Assembly (NCBI GenBank): GCA_963971305.1
Contig: OZ020306.1
Location: 4,704,842 to 4,768,841 of the forward strand
From: Arcuatula senhousia
Taxonomy: Eukaryota > Mollusca > Bivalvia > Mytilida > Mytilidae
DNA length: 64,000 nucleotides
Reading direction: 5' to 3'
In this document: positions 1 through 10,569 of the stretch, in pieces
How positions within the stretch are numbered: the first letter of the stretch is position 1
Layout: each line of letters opens with the position of its first letter
Notes under the pieces: model-generated
Seen by the model: the letters and a program-made list of their open reading frames with translations, nothing else
Database searches by the model: none
What the model was told of the DNA's origin: nothing
Made by a program: the position numbers and the translations under genes

Positions 1-46
1 ATCTTTGCTTGCTTTGCTGACTGCTTGCCTTATATCTATTTTACAG

Positions 47-155
47 GAACTGTGTTTTCCATCACAGGTAAAACACCAGTACACAGGGTACCAACAGATT
101 ATGATCTTCCACCTTTACCAGCCCCAAGAAAAACTACCGCAGCTGAAACAAACAA
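47..155 (+). CDS. CBL: CBL exon, proline-rich segment
   Basis: 109 nt. The acceptor AG is at 45-46 and the donor GTAAGT at 156. It is read from base 49 after two bases that complete an upstream codon. A different frame of the same stretch is also open, but only this frame joins to the UBA exon. Confidence 0.7.
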
Positions 156-2521
156 GTAAGTTATCTACCAGTTATCAGAAAAACAGTTTCTCATTAGCTA
201 CTTGTCATAGCCTTTTGATATTTAGTATGCAGCATCCACAATGGGTTTCATATTGTTGGATTTGATTGAAGGTCTGTGGCTTGCCTACTTCCTGTTTGCT
301 GACTAAACCACCTTTTGAAATTGATGGTCAATGGTAAATAAAAAATTCTGACAGGATTTCTCAGCAGATACTTATCACACACTGTTGATATTTGGCACCA
401 GCATGGGGTCTTACATCATGAAGGTAGCTTTATACTTCCTGATAAATGAAAGATGGCCATTTTTGTCTTTGACCCATTTTTGGTCAGGTTTCACTTAGTG
501 ATAAATCCGCATAACAAAATGGTGAATTTTGAGCAGAAGGGTAGCTTGCATGCTGGGAAAAAAAATCATAACAGTTTTCTCAGCAACTATTATACAATCA
601 CATCCTCTTGATATTTGGTATAAAGCATGACCATAAGGTCTCATAATGTGGGATTTGATTTCACATCTATCGCTCATCTACTTCCTATCAAACTTAATTT
701 AGCAACTATTGACTGACAGATTTTCCCAATGTTCCTATGAGGGTATACTGAGCACAACCTAGTGCAAATGATTGTTTTGACTTCTGTAAACATGAAATTA
801 CAAAAAAAAATCCTGCAATAAAATACATTCAACTCTGAGAAAAAAGCTACGCCGAGCGCAGCATGATACGACCGCAACAAGTTGAACCCTGTACGTTGGA
901 GGCCCAATATGGATAGTCCATTGCTTTGGTCACATGAAGCCCATGGTGGACTTACAAAGCTTTTTGACACATGCATCCTGTGGTGGACTTAGAAATGCAT
1001 TTTTGACAAATATATTTACATCAACATCTTATACAAAAAGCCTTATTTCTATACTTGTATTAATTTACAATTTTGGCCCTTTGACCCCTAATTCCTCAAA
1101 AATGGTAAAAGATATTGCTAATCCCATAAAAAATAATAGGAAATTGTGTACATGGAATCCGATGAAAAAAAGATTTTGAAAATCGGACCACAAATAAAAA
1201 AGTTGATTTTATGGGCGTGGCCTGTCTTTAGCCCCCTGTAACAATGTAATGGTGAAATACATATCAAAATCATTGACACATTTTGCTGACAGAATTTAAC
1301 GATGAATTCAACAAAGAAAGAATTTTCAAAATCTAATGAATAATAAACATTCTACAACAGTTTTGTCAATACACTCGTTTTAGCCCTTTTTGGCCCTTTT
1401 TTTTAAAACAGTAGGGGCCACAAACCCCAAATACAAAACCAAGATTCCTTTAGTGGATATAATCATCATATATAAACTTCATAACAATTGGCAGACCCAC
1501 TACAACTTAATTTTTGGTATAAAACTATTTGCATTGACAAACTTTTAAAAATGGCGTTTTTGGCCCCTTTGACCCCTAATTTCCCAAAAACAGTAAGAGA
1601 TATTGCAAATCTGATTGAAAAACGCAGGCAGGGATTTTCACAAGGATTCCAATAAAAAAAAGATTTTGAAAATCGGACCACAAATAAAAAAGTCAATTTT
1701 TTGGGTGTGGCCCCTTTTTGACCCCCAGTATCAATGTAACAGTGCAATATATATCAAAACCATTGACACATTTTGTTGACAGAATTTAATAATGAATTCA
1801 ATAAAAAAAGAATTTTCAAAATCGAATGAATAATAAACATTTTACAACAGTTTTGTCAATACACCCGTTTTAGCCCTTTTTGGCCCTTTTTTCTAAAATG
1901 ATAGGGGCCACAACCCCCAAATACAATACCAACCTTCCTTTAGTGGTAACAAACATCATATCAAAATTTCATAACATTCGGTCAATATTTACTTAAGTTA
2001 TCGCACGGAAACCAAAGTGTCCACAGACGACGACGACGACGCCGACAACGACGACGACGACATCGCCATAACATTATACGATCGCAAAAATTTTGCGGTC
2101 GTATAAAAACATTACACCAAAATCTCCAACAGACTGGATTTCTTTCAAGTGTATGCTGTTCCTGTAGAAAAAAAATGAAAACAGTATGTTTTAAAAAATA
2201 TGCCTTTAAAAAAAGACAGAAACAGATACAGTAGAATTTGGATTTTCTTTTTACAAGATAACCATTTAGATTCACAATTATTCTGATTTTTGTAGAAAAA
2301 CCGAGAGTTCAGAAATCCCTCTTCCTGTACGCAACAGAGAAAGCCGAGAAAGGTTAAAGGAAAATTGTGACAGTAATAAAGAGAACAGTGTGGACGAACA
2401 ATCGGTAGATCATTTAGTGCAAAAAGGTTATGACAGATTACGTGTGGTGGATGCACTACGAGTGGCCAGGAATAATTTACGAATGGCCGAAGATATACTG
2501 GAAACTTTTGTCAGGAATTGA
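47..2521 (+). CDS. CBL: CBL-type E3 ubiquitin ligase, C-terminal end (partial gene)
   Basis: Two exons, join(47..155, 2296..2521), give the last ~111 codons; the TKB and RING domains would lie left of the window. The first exon encodes a proline-rich stretch (DYDLPPLPAPRK) like the SH3-binding tail of Cbl proteins. The second ends in a UBA-like domain whose pattern (hydrophobic pair, GY, ALxVAxNNxxMAxxILxxF) closely follows the Cbl UBA, and the protein stops just after it, as expected. Frames agree: two leftover bases of exon 1 plus the first base of exon 2 make a lysine codon. Acceptors (TTACAG, TTTGTAG) and the donor (GTAAGT) are consensus. Known role of the family: ubiquitination and down-regulation of tyrosine-kinase receptors, with the UBA binding ubiquitin or dimerising. 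Another UBA protein with a proline-rich tail is possible, because the diagnostic domains are not visible. Confidence 0.75.
165..680 (-). repeat. Decayed units of the CAGGAAGTAG-type tandem repeat, in CBL intron
   Basis: About three diverged units, antisense to the copies at 6.4-8.8 kb. Shared landmarks are a CTACTTCCTGTTT block, a TTTGATATTTGGTA block and a run reading 'gtctcata..tgggatttgat..tc..gtct', spaced about 170-190 bp apart. No coding potential seen. The same family recurs weakly at 2985-3120 and 4950-5165. Confidence 0.55.
866..2104. mobile_element. Non-autonomous TIR element in CBL intron
   Basis: A 12-bp inverted repeat, ATACGACCGCAA (866-877) and TTGCGGTCGTAT (2093-2104), brackets about 1.24 kb without a coding ORF. 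Inside are two related blocks (about 1035-1400 and 1530-1960) sharing 'ggcccttt(g)acccctaatt', 'gaaaatcggaccacaaataaaaa' and 'gacagaatttaa' landmarks. Near the right end is a GAC-rich microsatellite (about 2023-2062). The right end is itself a long palindrome (2074-2106). This looks like a MITE or a derivative of a larger DNA transposon; the superfamily is not determined. Confidence 0.55.
2296..2521 (+). CDS. CBL: CBL last coding exon with UBA domain
   Basis: 226 nt after the acceptor TGTAG at 2291-2295. It encodes a charged linker (RNRESRERLKENCDSNKENS) and then a UBA domain of about 38 residues. The stop TGA is at 2519-2521. Confidence 0.78.
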
Positions 2522-5500
2522 ATGTTCTGTTTTTTTTTCTACTCATTTCAATGTTATCCATTTGTTTTTGTCATAATCCAAAATCAAAGTTTGACTCCCC
2601 CATGTCACAATAGGTATTTTTACTGACACATTTAGTCACTTACTCATTTCTTTCATATGAAGCATTATTATAAAGTAACTGGTTCAAATATGTCTGCCAA
2701 GTCCTCATTTCTTCAGGTCGAAATAGATGTTTGTGTTTTTCTGTTATACAGATTGTCACATCTCTTTTGATACATGATGTGTTTTGTGTTGATAGAGTCT
2801 ATTGACAGAAATGTTCTCGATATAGCACTTAATTTCAGATAGTTTAAAAAAAATATAACGGTAGATGGGTTAGTTATAGGCTACATAAATGATTTCTAGT
2901 CAACATTTACCCTCTGCCCTTTTTTACTTGATTCCTGAGCAAAAATTATTTCATAAAATAGTGAATGTTTGGTGTCAGGTGAGGAAACATTTTCGTTAGT
3001 TTTCTCATTAACTACTCTTAGCCACTTGAAATTTGGTATGCAACATTACAGGTCTGTCTCTAATCTATTTCCTGTTAAATGAAATCTGCTGTTTTTGCCT
3101 GTAATCCATTTTATACATTGTAGCATACAACTGATTTGAGTTGCATCAAAACAATTACTTCTAAAAAAAAAGATTAATATGTTTTTTTTTCAAGAATATA
3201 AACAGTAAAATACACACACTTCAACCCTATAGTTCTCAGGGAGCATACCTTACTTTAGTCATCAAACCTTTTGTTCTTTCACGCATGTGTCACAGTATTG
3301 TTCAATATAATATCTCGATATGTATGGTATGTTTTAATTTTTTTTTATAAGAGGAACAAAATTTTAATGTGGTGAAAATTTCAGTCTTGTCACCAAGTGA
3401 AATTTTAAGTGCTTGGCAATTATGCTTTCTTCTTTTTTTCATCAATAGATGTTCTTAAAGAGTATTGAACTAAGTTCACATTTTCAGTTTGCTTCTGAAA
3501 TTTTCACCCTGTGCAATTTGCAGAACGTTTGCTTCCTATTTTTCTGTTCTCAAAAATCATTGAGTAGTGACATCAACATATTAGAAATCTAGTTGGGATT
3601 TCACTTTATCAACTTTTGGCTAAATGTTTGGTTTATAATGATAGAATTGTCTGATATCAAGAAGAAACAATTATTTGTTAGTATATTTATGTCAGTGTAA
3701 AAGTTTCCTGCAGGCAGAGTTACAGTTTACAGCTTTGTGTTCTACATAAGTGTAACATTGTAAAGATCTCTTACTTTTCATGTTTTTGTTCAGAGCTGTC
3801 GTACATTTGAATTATTATACAGAACAGTCAGGAGGCAGTTGCAATGCTAACTCGAGAAATGAAATTCAAATATTGGTTTCTCCAATGGTTTATTTTGAAA
3901 CAGCACAAATTCCTTTTGTGTGTTTGAATTCACTTTGTGTTCTTTATTGATAATAAAGATTTAAGTCAAGAAAGGTATTATAACCATGGAGGGGAATCAT
4001 TAACACTTATTCATATGAATTATAACATTAATTCTTTTCATTAAGGTTCATCTTTGTAATGATCTCTCTCAATGTATTAATTTGTACTCTTGAATAGTTT
4101 CAAAATTGCCTTATAAGGATTGACTCCAGCTGTACCCATGTGACTGTCCAGCTGTACCCATGTGACTGACAGTTCTATTAATAGGTGCTAGGGTTATCTG
4201 TTGTGTGTGAACATGTGAGTGTCATCTGTATGGTATACATTATCAGTATTTTCTGTGTCAAATGATTCATGTTTGTAAGTGTTATTTGATCCTTAAACAG
4301 AAGTGGAACTTCTAGGTCTGGATTTGATTTGTTTATAAAGTTATTACTGAATGGCTTTGGTTTCTAGTTCCCCTCTTGGGTTGGTTTTAGATCTATAGGA
4401 AAAGTAGTTGTTGAATACATGTTTTTTAAAGATAGATTATGAAAAAACTAGAACATTTTAAGACAAATATACTTCATAATATAAAAAATGCATAACTTAT
4501 AATTTCAAATCTACTGACTTGATGATAAACTTTCTTCATTGTTTTAATTTGATTTAGTGCTAATATTTCTGCATTTAATTTATCCTGTTTCATGTGATAT
4601 ATTTTTGTTATAAGTGCTACATATATACATTTTATTCTATTGATGTTTGTCATATGAAAAGTTTATTTTATGTATTTATCCAAAGAATTTAATAAATGTA
4701 CAAGAATATTTGATACCAGACATTTTAGACTTGCTTTGTATAATAATTGCTGACTATTCTAATTAACCTGTTCAAATACTGTTATCTCACAAACTTGTTA
4801 TTATTGCAGCAAGTTTTATGGGTTTTTTTGTCTGTTGTCTTTTGTTAAAAAAATTTGATTTACCATTTTTTTAATCATGTTATCTAGTTTATCTTCAAAT
4901 TCAGGTCTTTTACAATCTTAAACTTAGTATTCTATATTCATTTTTGTCCGGATTTCTCAAAATGAAAAATCTGAGTAATAAAATGGTGAAAATTGGGTGG
5001 AAGGGGTAGGGTGTGGGTGGGGGGGAAATTTTTATTAACAGTTTCCTCAGTAACTACTTGTCACAGCCCTTTGATATTTGGTAAACAGTATCAGCATGAG
5101 GTCCCACAAGGGGGGATTTGATATCAGGTCTGTCGCTCACCTACTTCCTGTTTAAAGAAATCCAATCATTTTTAAATTCAACAAGTTTTATTTTTATTGA
5201 GATATTTAATGTAACCGGTACAACACAATATGCATTGAAACAATATAGTTCCAAGGATAATTTTGAATGAATTTATCATTGTGTAAACTCAGCAATTCAA
5301 TTATAAACTGAATAAAGACAGAAAGATGATATAAAGTTTTTTAGAGACTCTGTGGGTTTAAATGTCCATAAATTCCTTCAAAATGATCTGCAGCATTACC
5401 TATAATTCCGTAAATTTTCATTACACATTCAATTAACATAATTTATATTGTAAATGATTACGACTGCTTTATATTTTGAATTGAAGGATTCATACAAAAA

Positions 5501-6365
5501 CATTTCCACTACTTTACTTCAGTCAGAAAACACATTTTATTTATTTCAAATATTTTATTGATTAAACAAAAGGATTGGATAACAGGCAGAGCCTATAAGG
5601 ATCCTCTCCTATAAACAATATAGTTCAAAGGACGCATGTCACAGGCACCAAAAAGTATTGGCTCTAACTAGGATAACTGAATGGTAAAACATACATGTAG
5701 GGTTAAGTAAGGTTTATTATTTATACCTGTCCGTCCACTTATCATGTAATAAAGAGATTCCAGGTTTAATTATTAAAATTTTGTCTATTCTATAGTTTGG
5801 AGTTACCTCAATCTTTAAGGTAAAAAAGTATTAGTGCATATTAATTAGATAAAAAATCTCGTTAATGTTTCAGACGTTTTTTTTTTTAATACTGACCCCT
5901 GCTATATATTTTTTTAAATACATGTACCATGTTTTGTTACTATTCCATTTAAGTCTTGCATCTCAAATATACCTTAAACTTAACTGTGCTAACTTATTAT
6001 GTAAATATTTAGAATAAATTAATAAGCTTTGACCTATATAAAAGGTCATGACATTTGTAAATAGGTCATACAGATTTAACAGCTGTTCCATGTGATAAGT
6101 TTTGTTAATATATATTTCATTAAGGTATATATAACCCTTTTCAGTGGTTATAAATGATTATTATGAAAATAAAATATATTATTAATTAATTTCTTGATTT
6201 TAATAGATTGTATTGAATTTGTTATGTTGAAACCGTATGATTCATGGTTTCCAGGATAGATAAGATTTGGTTTATCCTGACACTTGGGTTTAGCAATGGT
6301 TCAAAAGTGTTTCTTAGAAGGTGATTGATTATTATACATTGTACAAAAACATAATGACAAGAACC
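2522..6365. other. CBL 3' UTR candidate and intergenic sequence, no gene seen
   Basis: AT-rich and without a supported ORF. Candidate poly(A) signals AATAAA lie at 3952-3957 and about 4690, so the CBL 3' UTR may reach 1.4-2.2 kb; nothing here decides between them. A 21-22-bp direct duplication (CAGCTGTACCCATGTGACTG) sits at about 4126-4170. Fragments of the CAGGAAGTAG-type repeat occur near 2985-3120 and 4950-5165. Confidence 0.5.
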
Positions 6366-7170
6366 AATGAAAGAACCTTAGTGAGCACGCTCACATACCC
6401 CACGCGTCCACATAATGGACAGAGAATATCTATTTCCAGTTAAGAATTACAATGTCAGAGTTGTTGTCTTTCCAAGTCAGCTCGTTAAACAGGAAAAAAA
6501 ATGAGTGACAGACCTGAAAATGTATCCCACCATATGGGACTCCTACCTCAAGCTATGTACAAAATATCAAAAGCCTATGATTAATAGTTGCTGAGAAATC
6601 TGTGAGGAAAATTTTCAACCCTGAAAATTAAGTGAAATAAATCTAAGTTGGCACGTTTACAGGAAGTAGCTGATCAATGGACCTGAAAATGTATCCCACC
6701 ATATGGGACCCCTACCCAAAGCTATATACCAAATATCAAATACCTACAATTAATAATTGCTGAGAAATCTGTTACGAAAATTTTCAACCCTGAAAATTTA
6801 ATGAAAAAAGTGTAAGTCGGCTTGTTAAACAGGAAGTAGATGATCAACAGACCTGAAAACCAATCCCACCATATGGGACCCCTACCCGAAGCTATATACC
6901 AAATATCAAATACCTACAATAAACAGTTGCTGAGAAATCTGTTACGAAAATTTTCAACCCTGAAAATTTAGTGAAAAAAGTGTAAGTCAGCTTGTTAAAC
7001 AGGAAGTAGATGATCGACATACCTGAAAACGTATCCCACCATATGGGACCCCAACCTGAAGCTACATACCAGATATCAAAAGCCTAGGATTAATAATAGC
7101 TGAGATATCTGTTACGAAAATTTTGATCACGGACAGACGGACGGACCATTCAAAAACATTATACCCTTAA
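6366..7170 (+). repeat. TIR/tandem-unit element, copy 1 (right end lost)
   Basis: It begins with the same left end as copy 2 (AAAGAACCTTAGTGAGCACG, then CATACCCCACGCGTCCAC). It then has four units of about 172 bp, each with 'acctgaaaa..tatcccaccatatggga', 'accaaatatcaaa' and 'gctgagaaatctgt', and reaches the 'cagacggacgg' tail. The terminal GCGTGGGGTAT seen in copy 2 is missing. Confidence 0.7.
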
Positions 7171-7804
7171 TGGTCCTGACTTGGTACAGGCATTTCAAGA
7201 GAAATGGTGGGTTCAACCAGGTTTTAAGGCACGCCAAACCTATCTCTTCCATTGCGATCTTTGGTAAAAAAGAGCATTTAAAGTAGTATTTTTTTATAAT
7301 GTTTCAAGTTTTTGCTTCGCTTCAGATAAGTGAAAGAAATGGCTCATCTGACTTCTAGTATTGCTGAACAATAAATAATTTTGATAAGAAAAGCTTTAAA
7401 TTCTCTTGAGAAAGAATACAGTTTCAAAGCCATTCCTTAAGTGGTTTCAGAATAATTATAGAAAGCAGTTAAAATTGATTAAAGGCATATTGTCTACGAA
7501 AAAATATTTTTTTGTTAAACCAAATAATTGTCGTCAGACTGTTGGTTTTGTTTATTTAGAAGGATACAAACGTTCAAAATACCACTAGGGTACCTTATTA
7601 CTTCAAAAATTGAAAAATATATAATATTTGTAAAGCTTTACAAAAATTCATATTCATGAGATGTAGATGAGCTGTAAGCATGCGCACTATACTTTCTTTA
7701 ATTGAAAACTTCCATAGTTCTTGCGCTTGGTGCATAATCTGTTTCTCGAAGTTTAAGCTCGAAAGAAAATTAAAACGGCAACTTATTATTAGAGCTGCTT
7801 AATG
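7171..7804. other. Spacer between two repeat copies, nothing recognised
   Basis: AT-rich sequence. The one open frame (7406-7588) has neither a recognisable domain nor splice context. Confidence 0.4.
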
Positions 7805-8808
7805 AATGAAAGAACCTTAGTGAGCACGCTCACATACCCCACGCGTCCACATTATGGACAGAGATTATCTATTTCAATTTAGGAATAAAAAAGTCTTAGT
7901 TGTTGTCTTTCCAAGACGGCTCATTAAACAGGAAATGAATGAGTGACAGAGCTGAAAATGTATCCCACCATATGGGATCCCTCTCTGAAGCCACGTACAA
8001 AATATCAAAAGTCTATGATTAATAGTTGCTGAGAAATCTGTCATAAAAATTTTTAACCCTGAAAATTTTGTGAAAAAAGTCTAAGTAGGCTTGTGAAAAA
8101 CAGGAAGTAGAAAATCGACAGACCTAATAAACAATCCCACCATATTGGACTCCTACCTGAAGCTAAATACCAAATATCAAATACCTACGATCAATAGATG
8201 CTGAGAAATCTGTTACGAAAATTTTCAAACCTGAAAATTTAGTGAAAAAAGTTAAAGTCGACTATTTAAACAGGAAGTAGATGATCGACAGACCTGAAAA
8301 CGAATCCCACCATATGGGACACCTACCTGAAGCTAAATACCAAATATCAAATACCTACGATTAAGAGTTCCTGAGAAATCTTTTACGAAAATTTTAACCC
8401 TGAAAATTTAGTGAAAAAGTCAAAGTCGGCTATTTAAACAGGAAGTAGATTATCGACAGACCAGAAAACATATCCCACCATATGGGACACCTACCTGAAG
8501 CTAAATACCAAATATAAAATACCTACAATTAATAGTTGCTGAGAAATTTGTTACGAAAATTTTCAAACCTGAAAATTTAGTGAAAAAAGTTAAAGTCAAC
8601 TCGTTAAACAGGAAGTAGATGATCGACAGACCTAAAAACGTATCCCACCATATGGGACCCCCACCTGAAGCTTCATACCAAATATCAAAAGCCTACGATT
8701 AATAATAGCTGAGATATCTGTTACGAAAATTTTGATCACAGACAGACGGACGGACGGACCAGTCAAAAACATTATACCCTTCGCAACTTCGTTGCGTGGG
8801 GTATAATA
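7805..8808 (+). mobile_element. TIR/tandem-unit element, copy 2 (complete)
   Basis: The left end carries ATACCCCACGC (7834-7844), matched in inverted orientation by GCGTGGGGTAT (8794-8804). Just inside the right end is a small hairpin, CGCAAC-TTC-GTTGCG (about 8782-8796). Between them are five tandem units of about 170 bp, the same as in copy 1. No transposase. The layout (short TIRs, internal tandem units, 'cggacggac' tail) suggests a non-autonomous DNA element; the superfamily is not assigned. Confidence 0.65.
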
Positions 8809-9670
8809 ATTGCCTGTATTAAGTTTTGAATGTGATTTAAAAGGTAAACACGAAAAAAAATGGTATTTTTTCAACATATCAATGTATTCGGGGACAAAAT
8901 GCGAGATTCCGATTAGTTTCCACGTTAAAACTCCTCAGTCTAAAATCTGTGTCAATGTGACGTAATGCAGGTACATAAAATATTAATCAATATTGTCGAG
9001 CTATTTTGATCACAATAAACTACTTTTGAGGCAAATTTGTTTTTCAATATTCATTTTATTGCATTTCGGTCTAATTGACACCAGAAAATTGGGGGGTAAA
9101 AAAAAATGAGTTTGCCGTAGACAATATGGCTTTAAACAAAGTAGAAGGTGATTTCACTGCAACAGTTAATCAGACGATTTTGACTGAAGAATTTACCACT
9201 GCTAACTTTTCTCTAGCACTTAAAGGAGTAAAGACACGAAGGCCTCAAATCAGTCGTTTTTTTTACTTATTTTCAACCTACGCTAACTCTTCTTAAATAA
9301 ACCCAAAATGAGTTAAGGTACATTGTATAACTGAACTTTTCATATATGTAAGATAAACCAAATATTTACAGTTTAGCTCTAACCTTGACATTTCAAACAT
9401 GCCATAAATTGTAAAAATCTTAATTTTTCACACATTTTCACTGTTTTCTCATCATATTTTGTCAAAATTAGTATTGGCCACATGCGTCACCCATCATTAT
9501 TTATGTCCAACTTTGATAAGGTCCATTATCATGATTGTGTTAGAGAGTTTATGTTTGGTAGGAAGGCCATTCTTATGTCTCATAGAAAAGAGTTAACAGG
9601 AGAAATACTACTAGATTAGTGTATCCTGAGGAATGTTATGTGTCATATACATGTATTTTATAAAAAGAAC
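8809..9670. other. Intergenic, no gene seen
   Basis: No convincing exon. A short open frame at 9075-9296 has no motif, and its residues read like random AT-rich translation. Confidence 0.4.
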
Positions 9671-9676
9671 TTTATT
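9671..9676 (-). terminator. Candidate AAR2 poly(A) signal
   Basis: AATAAA on the minus strand (TTTATT on the plus strand), about 150 bp downstream of the AAR2 stop codon. It is the first canonical hexamer I noticed after the stop. Confidence 0.45.
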
Positions 9677-9827
9677 TTTACTTCCAAATTGTCTTGCCTG
9701 AAAAGCAGGAGTTACTTTAATAGAGGCAAAAGCAAAGCCAAGAATGATAAACCTAAAAGAAATCCTTCAACTTCCTACCTGTCACCAATAATATATATGA
9801 AACTAATTAACAGAAGATATAAATGAT

Positions 9828-10569
9828 TTATGGGTTTAATTCTACAACAACAGGTGCATAATCATCAGGTTCTGTCTCAAAATCCCAGCGGAATTTTTTT
9901 GTCAGGTGTTCTTTAAACTTTCTGCCCTTAGTTTTCAGAGTTTGATCTGCAGAACTGTCTTCTAAATTAGAGAAGAATTCCTGTAGTGTGGATGTCAGAA
10001 AGTTGTTGCACGACACAATGTCTACAAAGAAATCTTCTGGAATCTCATGGACCTGAAAATGAAGGACTCCTATAAAGTCAATAAATAGCTGTGTTTCATT
10101 GGCCAAAGCATCCTCACTGCTACACAACAGATGAACCAGCTTTTTCCATTGGTCAAATCCATCATATACTTGTCCAATCAAAAAGCAGATAAATGAGAAC
10201 TGGATTTCCCCTAATAACTGTTTGTGATTGGAATGATAATTGTTAGATAGCAGTGTCTGAAGTAAATAGGTAGAGTCCATGTTATATTTAGTAATTTTGG
10301 CAGGAGAACACCCTTCTGGATACCTCTTCTTGGGTATTTCTGTAAACCTTACAAATGTTCCAGGTTGTAATTTCATGTCTGGTAACTTTGATTCAGACTT
10401 TTGAGGAGATGACAGTTCGGGTGTTTTCTCGCTAGTTGCCTTCCGACTCTGTGTGGTACTTTTCTCGGATACAAACTCTGATACACTCACTATCCTTCCA
10501 TTCTCTGGCTGTAATCTTTTAACAAGATCTTCGTCCAAACAACTGGACAAAGAAACCCACTTTTTGTAG
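9828..10569 (-). CDS. AAR2: AAR2 last coding exon (exon 4)
   Basis: 742 nt. The acceptor follows a T-rich tract (TTTGTTTTTCAG at 10581-10570). It opens with [20 protein letters not shown] after a codon shared with exon 3 and carries a lysine/serine-rich linker (roughly residues 35-65 of the exon). It ends with VVVELNP and TAA (9828-9830). The open frame runs past the acceptor to 10592, but that extension is intronic. Confidence 0.95.

Noticed and set aside
2023..2062. GAC-rich stretch as an acidic or arginine-rich coding segment
   Set aside because: It is a microsatellite inside the TIR element; the minus-strand frame reading CRRRRCRRRRRRL is incidental.
9075..9296. 73-codon plus-strand frame
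   Set aside because: No domain, no splice partners, and composition matches surrounding AT-rich sequence.
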